DNA of 64,000 nt, taken from Aegilops tauschii subsp. strangulata (taxonomy: Eukaryota > Streptophyta > Magnoliopsida > Poales > Poaceae). Shown here piece by piece: positions 45,306 to 56,330 of this stretch (positions are counted from its first letter, which is position 1; every line of letters starts with the position of its first letter). The notes below the pieces were generated by a model. That model saw nothing but the letters and a program-made list of their open reading frames with translations, had not been told where the DNA came from and did not search any database. The translations under genes were made by a program, and so were the position numbers. Where the stretch lies: positions 372,417,054 to 372,481,053 of the forward strand of contig NC_053041.3 of assembly GCF_002575655.3 (NCBI RefSeq). The letters run 5' to 3'.

Positions 45306-45726
45306 TTGTTATTGTCCTATTCAATCTAGATTTTGTGTAAACCTGATGAACAATTAATCATCGTGCTTTCGTACCTTCTGTAAGCTGGGGTTAGATATTG
45401 CTGCCATTTTCAACTCGGCTTTGACCCATATTTTCTTTCATACAAACTGGAGCTTCTATCAAGAAGCCTCATGGTTCTGAGAGCGAACTTGGTCACAGAA
45501 ACGACACACACTGTATCTTCCCGCCTTGATTTATTTGACAGAGGCAACATGCAACTATGCTAAACATATGAAATTATTTAGGGTTCATTTCGCCTTTTTA
45601 TACATTGATTTTCCTAGTGATTTTTAACAAATAGGCACCACGTTATTATCGCAAACGGTCCTATTAGTCAAACCGTGGGCATTCAACTAACCATTTACTA
45701 CCACGGGCAGCTGTTTGATTAGACGG
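45306..45726 (+). other. 3' flank of F-box gene 1 with a CACTA-like motif fragment
   Basis: Probable 3' untranslated and downstream DNA. At 45640-45726 TTATCGCAAACGGTCCTATT and AAACCGTGGGC resemble CACTA subterminal repeats, without a terminus. Confidence 0.45.
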
Positions 45727-45742
45727 ACGTTCAACTAACCAT
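45727..45742 (+). other. Rearrangement junction with templated filler
   Basis: After GATTAGACGG come ACGTTCAACTAACCAT and then LTR sequence CTCAGCAGCC. CGTTCAACTAACCAT also occurs at 58517-58531 in copy B, and with one change about 50 bases upstream in copy A. CCAT is shared with the LTR (42943-42946). Filler plus microhomology is typical of end-joining repair. Confidence 0.75.
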
Positions 45743-46223
45743 CTCAGCAGCCTGCCAGCCTACGTGGCGCTGCATGCCTCGTTGGCTTGGACGCGTGTCG
45801 AAGCGAGGCGGAGCAACAACGGATGGGACGGGCCTCGTTGTCGTCCCCAATAAAGCAACGAGACACCTCAGGAGCGCATTTAATGCGTCTTGTCCCGTAA
45901 TGACAGGCGATAAGCTTGTACACTGTATACCTTTCCACCTCCTGTGTGCCACTATGGCGACCCCTTTTGGCTATAAAAGGAGGCCTGAGGCGTCCAGGTG
46001 AAGGATTCGGATCTTTTGGACTACGCACACACCATAGCCAGTTCAAGAGTTCAAGAACACTCAAATATACACCGAAGCAGGACTAGGGTTTTACGCATCC
46101 TCGCGGCCCGAACCTAGATAACCGACCTTTGTGCTAGCTCCTAGACCTGCTCTTTGCACAACCCCGCGCACGCTAACCGTAGAAGGGATCCCAGTGATCC
46201 AATAGGTGTCGTTCCCACCGACA
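45739..46223 (+). repeat. Truncated left LTR
   Basis: Matches LTR positions from 677 to the end (…CCCACCGACA). By hand count it differs from 55845-56330 at about 36 of 485 positions, while the solo LTR differs from the same stretch at about 19. Confidence 0.9.
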
Positions 46224-46227
46224 TCTT

Positions 46228-46246
46228 TGGCGCGCCAGGTAGGGGG
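46228..46246 (+). other. Primer-binding site
   Basis: TGGCGCGCCAGGTAGGGGG, four bases after the LTR end, the standard position and a common cereal gypsy primer-binding sequence. Confidence 0.85.
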
Positions 46247-46297
46247 CGCAGTTGTGAAAATCTGGTCTAGCGGTTAGTTTAGCAGTTCTTCATCACC

Positions 46298-48154
46298 ATG
46301 GCTCCCAAGAAGAAGACGATCACGGCGATCGGTTCGTCGGGAGCCGAACGGCCCGTACCGGTGCGGGCGAGTGGCGGGGCGGTCGCGAACGGAAGCTAAG
46401 GCACGGCCCGCGAACACCCATATCGCTCTGGCAGTCAAAGCCTGGCAAGTGGCATCGTTCGCGGGCGGGACAACAGGCCGCGCGCCACCAAATCCAAAGA
46501 CGAAGCTGGGCCCCCTGCAGGCGGCGTGGGGCCCTCCAGGGGCGGCGTCGTGCCATCTACGGGCGGCGCGGCGACTTCCAAGACACCCACGCCGGCACCC
46601 ACGACGCGCTCCTCCCAGGTTGTGCGCGACGAGCAGCGCCACCACGCTGGTGACCCTGGGCGCCGCCGTGGGAAGAGTCGTGCGCTTCATCCGCGGGACG
46701 TAGAAGGCCAGCATGCACACCGAGACGCTGGCGAGAATGGCGCACAGCCGCCAGGCCGTGATAGAGCTCCTTCTAACGTGGTTAGAAGTCGGAGCGCATC
46801 ACGGTTCACGCAGCTTTCGCCGCCACCCACGCCAGCAGAAGCTTTGGCGCGCGCGCAGTTGCTCCTCGACTTTCCTCCTGCCGCGGAAAAACTCGACGAG
46901 TGGAGAGCCACCATCCGGAGCCTCGTCGCCGTCGCCAACAAAGATGAGCCACGACCGGCGGGGCCCTCAGGCCGGCGCTCCGTCGAACCACCGCATGCCA
47001 GCGGTGGAAGGACCGGGGGTGCTGCGGCCACGGTGCACTCTCCTCCTCCACGCCAGCCACCGCGGGTGTCGGTCCGTCGTGATGACGCTTGTGATAACTT
47101 TTCCATAGTGTCGTCCGACCCACGGACCCACCACGATCAGCGCCAAGTTCTTCGGGAGCGAGCCCATGAAGACGCTGGAACCACCATCGAGCGCCGGCAC
47201 GATGCACGCCACCAGTCAGATAGGCGAGCGGGGCCCACTATAGACCACCCAGCACCAGGGGGCTCTAGCGGCCTACCCTACGAGGTGGGTTGCCCAGTCT
47301 TTACCCGTGAGCCGCGGCAGTTCCAGTGGCCGTCCCACCGCACGTTCAAGCCCGACGTCGGTGAGAAGTACAATGGCCAGACCCATTCGTCGGAGTTCCT
47401 CAGCATCTACACCATCGCCATGCAAGCTGCTGGAGCTCGTGACGACAAGGTGCTTGCCAATTACTTCCCGTTGGCACTTAAACCCAATGTCATGTCATGG
47501 TTGATGCACTTGCCAGTGGATTCTATTTCTTCTTGGTCGGATTTGTGCCATGAGTTTGTTGGCGCCTTTACGGGGGGCCACCAAGCTCATGCCCAGGCAA
47601 GTGATTTGCATATCATCCCCCAGAAAGAAGGTGAAACCCTGCGCAAGTACATACAGAGATTCAGCCAGGTGCAGTACAACATCCCAGATGTTCATGCCGC
47701 CGCCGTGATCAGCGCATTCCACCAGAATGTGCGCAACCGCAAGATGTGTGAAGAGCTGGCGATGAACAAGATCAAAGATGTGGCCGAACTTTATGTTCTG
47801 GCCGATAGGTGCGCTCGAGCTGAAGAGGGGAGTAAGTACCCCGGCGAGGACGTCGGTGCGGAAACCGACTCCACAGACGAAGACGCAGCCACCCCGACGA
47901 AAAAGGGTCGGCGCCGCAGCAGGAAGCCCAAGGGCAAGACTATGCTTGCCGCCGAGGGATCCAAGGACACCGGCGCTTCCAATAGGGCCAAGGCAGACGA
48001 CCCCGGCAAGGAAATTGCCGGGTGCGCCGCTTGCCGGGCCTTGGCGGCTGCCGACAAGCCAGGAGGCTCCGACAAGCACTACTGCAAGATCCACCGCACC
48101 AAGGGCCATGACCTCCAGAACTGTCGACAAGTTGAGTTGCTTGCTGAGAAGTAG
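46298..48154 (+). pseudogene. gag: Gag of the gypsy element
   Basis: ATG at 46298 in context CACCATGGC (MAPKKKTITAIGSSG). TAA at 46397-46399 (from CAA) is the only stop before 48152. The N-terminal half is basic and low-complexity. The capsid region at about 47290-47800 reads FTREPRQFQWPSHRTFKPD, SWSDLCHEFVGAFTG and LRKYIQRFSQVQYNIPD. A cysteine/histidine motif CKIHRTKGHDLQNC near the end is a zinc-knuckle variant. TAG at 48152-48154 is again C to T from CAG, and the frame continues into the linker and protease. Confidence 0.85.
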
Positions 48155-51100
48155 AAAGCTGAGTATGAGAGGCGGGACAAGGAGAAGGGTCAGGATGGTG
48201 CCGAAGGATCCGGCTAGAAGCGTGGCGGCCGAGGGGGTCGCCATGGCAAGGATAGCCCGCAAGAGAGGACCGCTCGGGGCCACGACAAGAAGCAGGAAGA
48301 CGATGGTCATGACGAGTCCGACGAGAAAGAGTTCCAGAAAGCTACGGAGGCCATGTGCGTCGATGGTGGCAGCTCGCTGCACACTTCTCACCGCCAGCTC
48401 AAGCAGTGGGCGCGCGAGATCATAGCAACAGAACCATCACTCGATGTTCAAAAGCCACTGAAGTGGTCCAGCACGCCTATCATTTTTTAGCCGAGGATCA
48501 CCCTGATCGCACAACTGCGGTCGGGTGCTTGCCGTTGTTGGTTTCGCCAACAATACGCAACTTCAAGGTGACAAAAATGCTAGTTGACGGCAGGGCCGGT
48601 CTGAACTTGATCTCGCCCGTTGTGATCGAAAGGCTACAGATTCTCGATGGAGACCTCGAAGAGACGGGTACTTTTCAAGGGGTCAACTCGGAAGGAGCCA
48701 GCCGAAGGGTAAGGTCACGTTGCCCATGACGTTTGGAGGCGAGTTGAACTACCGGACAGAGAGGATTGTTTTTGATGTAGCCGAGATCCCCTTGCCCTAC
48801 AACGAGATCCTCGGCCGCCCGACACTAGCCAAGTTTATGGTGGCGTCACATTACGCCTACAACACGTTGAAGATGCCTGGGCCGATGACTATCATCAGCG
48901 TCCCCTCCGACAAGAAGGATGCGCTTATCTCCACTGACCAACTCTACTGGGAGGCAGTTGCAGCGACTGCCGCCAAGGCACTTGCTTCTGCCGCCGAAGC
49001 CCCAGGAGGCAAGAAGACCAGCAAGACCTCTCGCACCCACTTCGGCAAGCGCACCTCTTCGGAGTGCTGTGCTCCGTCGAGGACGTGCTGGAGAGCTCCA
49101 CCGGCAAGAGCAAGAAATCCAGAGTGGCACCACCAGAGACCAAGAAGGTGTCCGTCAAGGAGGATGGCACGAGAGGGGCTTTCACCATAAGCTCCTCCCT
49201 TGACAGCAAATAGGAAAGCATGCTCGTCACCTTCCTGTGGGTGAATGTCGATGTGTTTGCATGGCAAGCATCCGACATCCCCGACGTTCCCAGGGAGGTG
49301 ATTGAGCACCATCTTGCTGTCTGTCCACATGCGCGACCCGTCAAGCAAAAGGTCAGGAAGCAAGCTTTGGAGCGGCAGGAGTTCATCACGGAGGAGATCA
49401 GGAAATTAGAAGCGGCGGGCTTGGTGAGGGGAGTACTCCATCCGACGTGGTTGGCCAATCCAGTGGTGGTGCGCAAGGAAAATGGGAAGTGGAGGCTGTG
49501 TATTGATTACACGGATATCAATAAGGCTTGTCCAAAGGACCCTTTCCTGTTACCGCGCATTGACCAGATTGTTGACTCCACGGCTGGGTGCGACTTGTTA
49601 TCGTTCCTCGACGCCTACTCAGGATACCACCAGATCTTCATGACGTGAGAGCATGAAGAGAAGACAACATTCATCACCCCATGTGGTACATATTGTTTCT
49701 TACGAATGCCTTTCGGGTTGAAGAGTGCTGGCTCAACATTTGCAAGAGCAGTCCAAATTGGTTTTGAACCCCAGCTGCATAGAAATATGGAAGCTTATAT
49801 GGATGACATAGTGGTCAAAACCAAGGACAAGGCGACACTCATACAAGATTTGGAAGAGACGTTTGCGAACCTACGGAAGATCAACCTCAAAGCTGAACCC
49901 TGAGAAGTGCGTCTTCGGTGTTCCGTCAGGCAAACTTCTCGGGTTCTTTGTGTCACAGCGCGGGATCGAGGCAAATCCAGATAAGATAGAGGCCATTGAG
50001 CAAATTTAGGCACCTAAGCGGATCAAGGATGTGCGCCGGCTCACTGGTTGCGTTGCCACCATGAGCAGGTTCATTTCCAAGTCTGTCGAGCGTGCCCTCC
50101 CTTTTTTCAAAATCTTGAAGAAGGCGGGCCCAATGGAATGGACCCCAGAAGCCGAAGCGGCACTACGGGATTTGAAGAAATACCTCTCCTCTACACCGAT
50201 ACTAGTTGCACCTAGACCACAAGAGTCGTTGCTGCTATATCTAGCGGCAACGAACCAAGTAGTCAGCGCCGTGCTAGTGGCGCAGAGGGAGGTTGACGAA
50301 GAGGCAGTGGCAATAGCAGGACTGGCGGATGACGAGTCAGAGCTCCCCCCGGCAGGGCCTGGTGTCGGCAAGGCTAGGCCCCCGGCAGAGTCTGACGCTG
50401 GCGGGACGGGGCCTGTGCAACCAAATGGAGTGGTTAAGAAGAAAAATATGATGCAGCACCCGGTTTACTTTGTCAGCTCCCTCTTGCAAGGGGCTAGATC
50501 AAGGTACTCCGGTGTGCAGAAATTGCTCTTCGACCTCCTTATGGCCTCGAGGAAGCTGCGTCATTACTTCCAAGCCCACGAAATCACCGTCGTCACCCGC
50601 CTCCCCTTGCAACGGATATTGCATAACCCGGACGCAACCGGGAGGATTGTGGAATGGGCCTTGGAACTGTCGAGCTTTGGTTTGAAGTTTGAAAGTACTT
50701 CGATAGTCCAGACTAGAGTCTTGGCAGAGTTCATTGCAGAATGGACCTCAACGCCTGACGAAGAGATCCAAGAGACCACTCTCCCCGGCAAGGAAACAAG
50801 TCGCAACTGGGTTATGTACTTTGACGGGACTTTCTCGCTGCAAGGCGCCGGTGCTACTGTGCTACTCGTTGCACCCACCGGAGGGCACCTCAAGTATGTG
50901 GTCCTGATGCACTTTCACAGGGAGATGTCAACGAACAACACTGCTGAATATGAGGGGTTGCTTGGCGGTCTCAGGATCGCGGCAGACCACAGAATCAAGA
51001 AGCTCATCGTCAAGGGTGATTCACAGCTTGTCGTCAAGCAAGTTAACAAAGACTATCAATGCCCGTTGATGGAGGCTTACGTAGATGAGGTGAGGAAGCT

Positions 51101-52696
51101 GGAGGAGCGTTTTGACGGTATACAAGTGGAGCATGTTCCCCGAGTCGAGAACGACATCGCCGACTACCTGTCGAAACGCGCTGCCCTCAAACTACCTGTG
51201 GAACCAGGTACTTTTGTGCTTCGTTTAACTCAACCATCCGTTGAACCATCGACAGAGCAGAACAAGCGCAGGAAAGCAGGCCCCGACAAGTACTTTCCCG
51301 CTGGGCTCCCAGGAGCCGCCGGTAAGGATGTTGCCGTGGACGCCAAGCCTGCCGCAGGGCGACAGACTCTGGCAGGGCGTCAAACCCCAGCCGTAGAGAC
51401 AGTCGCTCCCGTGGCAGAGGAAATTCCTTTGGTCCTTGCCGTCAAGCCCCAGGCTCCGGCATGGGCACAACATACTATCCGATTCCTCCAAACAGGGGAA
51501 CTCCCTGAGGAGCAGGAAGAAGCGGAGAAAGTCGCCCGTCAGTCTGCCATGTATCAATTTGTCGATGACGTTCTATACAGAAAAAGACCAAACGGTGTGA
51601 AATTGAAGTGCATTCCCCGGGAGGAAGGACTAGAGCTGTTGGTAGAGATACACAGGGGCATATGTGGCTCCCACATAGGGTCGAGGGCCCTTCCCGGCAA
51701 GGCATTCCAGCAAGGTTTCTTCTGGCCACTGCCCTCCAGGATGCAACGACAGTAGTAACTAAGTGTGAAGCATGCCAGTTTCATTCAAAGAAGCTTCATC
51801 AACCAGCTCATGCTCTCCAAACAATCCCTCTTTCCTAGCCATTATCGATCTGGGGGCTCGACATACTGGGCCCCTTTCCTCGTGCTGTCGGGGGCTTTGA
51901 GTACTTGTATGTTGCAATCGACAAGTTCACAAAGTGGCCGGAGGTCGAGGAAGTGAGAAAGGTGACAGCGCAATCAGCCGTCAAATTCTTCAAAGGGCTA
52001 GACTGCCGTTTTGGTGTGCCCAACAGAGTCATCACCGACAAGGGCACACAGTTCACGAGTCACGCCTTCATGCAGTGCATCCAGGACCTCGGCAGCAAGG
52101 TATTTTTTGCTTCTGTTGCACATCCATGGAGCAACGGCCAGGCTGAGAGGGAAAATGCTGAAGTGTTGCGAGGCCTCCGGACAAGAACTTTTGATAGGCT
52201 ACACAGGTGCGGACGACGCTGGATTGAGGAATTGCCGGCGATTCTTTGGTCAATCAAAACGACACCCAATCGAGCCACTGGCTAGACACCTTTCTCCCTC
52301 GTTTAGGTGGCAGAAGCAGTTCTCCCCACGGAACTCACATACGGGTCACCTCGAGTGCTCGCTTATGATGAGCTTGAGCAAGAGTAGTTGCGGCAAGATG
52401 ACGCAACGCTCCTTGAGGAAGATCGTCTTCGGGCGGCTGTGCGAGCAGCGTGCTACCAGCAAGCCTTGCGCCGCTACCATAGCCGCAAGGTTCATGCCCG
52501 AAGCTCTGAGGAAGGCGACCTTGTTCTTCGGCACGTTCAGTCAGCCAAGAATTCCAACAAGTTGACGCCAAAGTGGGAAGGCCCTTATCGGGTAATACGA
52601 GTCACCAGGCCCGGCGCAGTCCGCCTAGAGACCGAAGATGGTATTCCAGTGAGCAACTCCTGGAACATCGAACATCTTCGCAAGTTTTACCCATAA
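48155..52696 (+). pseudogene. pol: Pol (protease, RT, RNase H, integrase) of the gypsy element
   Basis: Protease: KVTKMLVDGRAGLNLISP near 48575. Reverse transcriptase: 49220-49648 (VFAWQASDIPDVP, NGKWRLCIDYTDINKACPKD) and 49706 onward with YMDD at about 49796-49807. An extra base in CTCAAAGCTG near 49890 shifts the frame, which resumes as LNPEKCVFGVPSGKLLGF. RNase H: MYFDGTFSLQGAGA near 50815, AEYEGLL, GDSQLVV. Integrase: zinc-binding region 51585-51690 (CIPREEGLELLVEIHRGICG), core 51905-52285 (IDKFTKWPE, ITDKGTQFT), C-terminal part 52388-52696 ending WNIEHLRKFYP. TGA 49646-49648 and several TAG codons fit C-to-T decay. Confidence 0.92.
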
Positions 52697-53587
52697 GGCG
52701 CGGTTGCCGGGCACCCCGGCAAACCACCTTTTGTACAAGCCTTGCGGGCAAGGCATGTAACCCTTGGTACAAAGCTAGGCACAGACCCTGAGCATAAATA
52801 AATGAAGCGCTGGTGCCCTAAGTTTTAGCATGCATGCTAGGTTGAGTCTCTCTCTGTGTTAGGGTTGATAGTGCTTGGCGGCGACTAACCCTTAGCATAG
52901 AGGTCGAGTATGCATCTCTCTGTTCCTTCTCGTCCTTTTTGGTTCGCAGGGTGCGTCGACATTTCTGCTGAGCTACTTTGGAAGAAAAGAGAATAGGCCG
53001 ACGCCCGGACCCCGACAAGCCAAGGTTGTCGGGGGCTGCAGGTCTGGGAACCCAATCACGGCAAGCCAAGGTTGCCGGGGGCTGTGGCATCAGATAAGTT
53101 TTTCTCCCCCACTCTGCGCCTCCGTATGAGACTTGAACGTACGAGACTTCGCTCGTTCTCATACCATCTTGCTCCCTCTGTCCCGTGTCCGAAAACCTTA
53201 CCTTGGGCCGGAACTTGGTTGTAGTGTGATGGAAAGGGGACGAGCGAAGGGCCCAATCCTACTTGGCCCCTACCTCCGCCAAGGGCGTGAGTGTAGCCGA
53301 GCTATAGGGCAGGAGGATGGCAAGGCCTGTTGCCGGGGTAAAGTGTTTATCTTAAGATAACGAGGACTCGCTCCTTGGTGTGGCCCTCGCCCACACGCAA
53401 ACAATACCCGGCAAACACCCTTCTCTTCATTAATACGTTGCTAACAAGTACAATTCGTAAGGAATGCATACGTGAGCAAAGGGGTTACGAGATTTAAATC
53501 TTACAACGGCCCGTATGCTTACAAGCTAAAACGAGATAAGATGCCAGTAATCCCTTACTTGTCCCTCTCCTCAGGAAACGGAACAAG
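52697..53587. other. 3' region of the gypsy element after pol
   Basis: No gene seen. Contains GCCGGGCACCCCGGC and several (A/G)GCCAAGGTTG(C/T)CGGGGGCTG repeats (52990-53085), similar to motifs in the LTR. Confidence 0.5.
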
Positions 53588-53910
53588 ATGGAGGAAGGGC
53601 AAAAGGAGTGCCTAGGCGAGGTACGAGCAGCAGAAGACGCCAAGAGAACATATCGGCGGCCGCCCAGAGGAGGGATGGTGATGATGGTGCCGGGAGAAGT
53701 GCCGGAAGATGAGGCAGCGGGCCGACAATACGCGATGAAGGCGTCGGCGCCCATGTACTCCGACTTGATGGCCTGCCACCCGCCTTCTTCGTCTTCCCCG
53801 TCCCTCCAATGCCATCCGCCCAAGGCGACGACCCCGAGAAGTTCAAGGAGCTGGAGATGCAGATGATGGTGCTGCCGGCGTCTCCCAGGGACGGTGTGCC
53901 CGACGCCTAG
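53588..53910 (+). CDS. Possible small sense gene between pol and the antisense gene
   Basis: MEEGQKECLGEVRAAEDAKR from 53588, then, after a one-step shift near 53780, FFVFPVPPMPSAQGDD and EKFKELEMQMMVLPASPRDG ending DA at TAG 53908-53910. Composition looks protein-like but no family is recognised. It could be chance or part of a spliced gene. Confidence 0.25.
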
Positions 53911-54547
53911 TCGGACCCGTCATCCTCCCGCACGCTACCCTCGTTGTCGCTGTCGCTGTCCTCCTCATTGCTCCCTCTTGAGGAAGAATCTTCATCGTCG
54001 GAGGAGCTCTCCACGCAGCAATTTAGGCGAGTTCCAAAGTCTCCAAAGACCTTGACGGAGAGCAGGCCGTTCTCCATTAATTTGATATAGAGAACGAGCC
54101 CCGCCGTCGGGCTGTGGATACGAGCGAAGGTCTTCCATCCGCGACGATGATACATGACGTGAGGGGCAGGGAAGTCGACGTCAACCCACGTGCCGCCATT
54201 CCCGTAGCCCCTCAAGTGCAACCTCAGAGTCTGCGGCGGGTCGAGCTCCATCTCTTGAGCAAATGGAGTAGGGAGACGAAGACGACGGCGCGCTGGCCGA
54301 CGCAACCTGATGAAGAACTCGCGGGCTGGTCCCCGACGTAGCCCTCCATTGGGGGAGGGACCGCCGGCAAGGGAGAGGCCGATGCGTCGCCCCGTCCTCC
54401 TCTTTCCCGAGCACCACGGCGACCTCGGCCTCGCCCCCTCCCCCTCGCGGCCGGCTCCGCCGCCACGAGCTCTTGGGAAGGAGGGGTGCGCTGCCGAGCT
54501 GAAACCCTCGTCGCCACCGTCGAAGCAACGATGTGCCCTCTCGCCAT
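53907..54547 (-). pseudogene. Antisense gene of the gypsy element with a B3-like C-terminal domain
   Basis: ATG at 54547 on the minus strand (MARGHIVASTVATRVSARQR), an Arg/Gly-rich stretch, PPPMEGYVG, and then, after a frameshift near 54260, FAQEMELDPPQTLRLHLRGY, VDVDFPAPHVMYHRRGWKTF, ARIHSPTAGLVLYIKLMENG and LLSVKVFGDF. This end resembles the second half of a B3 domain (GWK.FAR...G..LY.KL...LSVKVF). The tail is a Ser/Asp/Glu run (SSDDEDSSSRGSNEEDSDSD) ending at TAG. TATA-like TTTATAAGAA lies 83 bases upstream. It faces against the retroelement transcript. It may be acquired host sequence or an old family gene; function unknown. Confidence 0.6.
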
Positions 54548-54623
54548 AGCAGAAGAGAGAAAGACGCCAAGGTGGAAGAAGGCGTATGATGGAAGATTGA
54601 GGGGTGCCATCCCCCTCCCCTTC

Positions 54624-54633
54624 TTATAAAGGG
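54624..54633 (-). promoter_or_regulatory. TATA box of the antisense gene
   Basis: CCTTTATAAGAAGGG on the minus strand, at a normal distance from the ATG at 54547. Confidence 0.55.
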
Positions 54634-54639
54634 GTGGGG

Positions 54640-55167
54640 TCAGGGCTCGGCCGCCCCGCTCGACCAATCCGGCCATCAAGGGCGCAGGGAATCAAGACCG
54701 ACCCGCTGCTCCAATCAGCAGCGGCCCGGTTACCCGCCTCGTCATTCAAGACCCGCACCCACCGCCTACCATCTTCGAGCCATGGGGGACACGTGGCGTG
54801 CAAGAAGAAATCGAGGGGACGAGTGGGGCGACCGTTTTCCACCCCGTGATCGTAGGGCACGGGCGCCTCGAAGGCCACGACCCGAGTCCACTCAGTAAAT
54901 GAGCCGCGCCCCTGCGTTTTCCTCTTTTAGTGGGGAAGGCGCGGGCCGCCTCTTTACCATGATGTGACGCATGAGGGCAGGAACCGCCCCACGCATGCGC
55001 CCCACGTCACGCACGACCCCCACGTCGCACATTCAACGCGGGCCGTGGGGGAGCACAGCGAGCGAAGGAATTACTGCGGTAAAAATCCGCCCCGCCTGCC
55101 CGCGCACCGTTCTGGGCCCGACCCAACAATGCGTTGCGCTTATGTGTGACCCAGGCCCGGGGGCTCC
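54640..55167. other. Region between the antisense promoter and the right LTR
   Basis: GC-rich. GCCCGGGGGCTCC (55155-55167) directly before the LTR is at the polypurine-tract position. No sense gene. Confidence 0.5.
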
Positions 55168-56330
55168 TGTCGGTGTACAAAAGTAGGGGCTCTCCTTTTT
55201 ACCCCTCTACATATGCACGGGCAGTCAGAGCCTTACCTGCAGCCACACTAAGCAGGGCAGAGGAAGGCACGAGATAGGCAAAACAACGCCAAGACCAGCA
55301 ACCCAAAGAGCAAGAGGGCAAGGAGGACTCCCCCGGCAAGACCCTTGCCGGGGCGGCCTCCGCGGCCGCGGCAAGAGCCTTGCCGGGGCAACTCGCCCAA
55401 CGCCAGCAGAGCGGGCCACCCTTGAGCCCAAGGGTTCCAGACGCCAACAACCACATTAGAACCAAGGCTCGGGAGGCACCTCCGTGGTGGCATGCAGATC
55501 TTCGTCAATATCATAAACACACAAGACCAGATGAGGACCAGAAGACGACGATCCTCGGCAAGATCCTTGCCTAGGAGATCCACGAGACCCCCGGCAAGAT
55601 CCTTGCCGGGGACGACCACGACGCCATGGCAAGACCACTTGCTGGGGCCTCGGCAAGACCCTTGCCGAGGACACCCGCGGGGCCGCAGCCAGGCCCGCGT
55701 CTGCCAAGACTCCACCGGCTTTACCATACAGCTGCCAGCCCAACAAACTGGGCAGGCACCTACGTGGCGACATGCGGCTTCCAGGCCAACTCAGCGAACA
55801 CCTACGAGGTGGCATGCGACTCTTCGTGAAGACCCTACCACCACGCCATCTCAGCAGCCAGCCAGCCTATGTGGCGCTGCATGCCTCGTTGGCTTGGACG
55901 CGTGTCGAAGCGAGGCGGAGCGGCAACGGACGGGACGGGCCTCGTTGCCGTCCCCAATAGAGCAAATGTACACCTAAGGAGCGCATTTAATGCGTATTGT
56001 CCCGTAATGACAGGCGACAAGCTTGTACACTGTATAACTTTCAACCTCCTGTGTGCCACTGTGGTGACCCCTTTTGGCTATAAAAGGAGCCCAGAGGCGT
56101 CCAGGAGAAGGATTCGAATCTTTTGGACTACGCACGTACCGTAGCTAGTTCAAGAGCTCAAGAACACTCAATTATACACTGAAGCAGGACTAGGGTTTTA
56201 CGCATCCTTGCGGCCCGAACCTGGATAAACGACCTTTGTGCTGGCTCCTAGACCTGCTCTTTGCACAACCCCGCACCCGCTAACCGTAGAAGGGATCCCA
56301 GTGATCCCATAGGTGTCGTTCCCACCGACA
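55168..56330 (+). repeat. Right LTR of the gypsy element
   Basis: TGTCGGTGTACAAAAGTAGG to CCCACCGACA, 1163 bp, followed by TCTGA (56331-56335), the same five bases as around the solo LTR at 42266. Confidence 0.92.

Larger units (their letters stand above)
43427..45726 (+). repeat. Segmental duplication, copy A
   Basis: CACTA 3' end plus the F-box 3' half plus about 420 bp, matching 56331-58563 throughout. About 20 differences over 395 bp in the last F-box exon by hand count (about 5 percent). It ends at GATTAGACGG, where the homology changes. Confidence 0.92.
45739..56330 (+). mobile_element. Ty3-gypsy element with 5'-truncated left LTR
   Basis: Left LTR 45739-46223 lacks its first 677 bases. 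Then come primer-binding site, gag, pol, a 2.5-kb 3' region with an antisense gene, and a full right LTR 55168-56330 followed by TCTGA. There is no target duplication on the left because that side is a rearrangement junction. Many C-to-T stops (46397, 48152, 49646, 50007, 52283, 52386 areas) silence it. Confidence 0.92.

Noticed and set aside
54224..54679. Taking the minus-strand frame from 54679 as the gene start
   Set aside because: The TATA box at 54624-54633 lies downstream of that codon; the ATG at 54547 is the first after a suitable leader.
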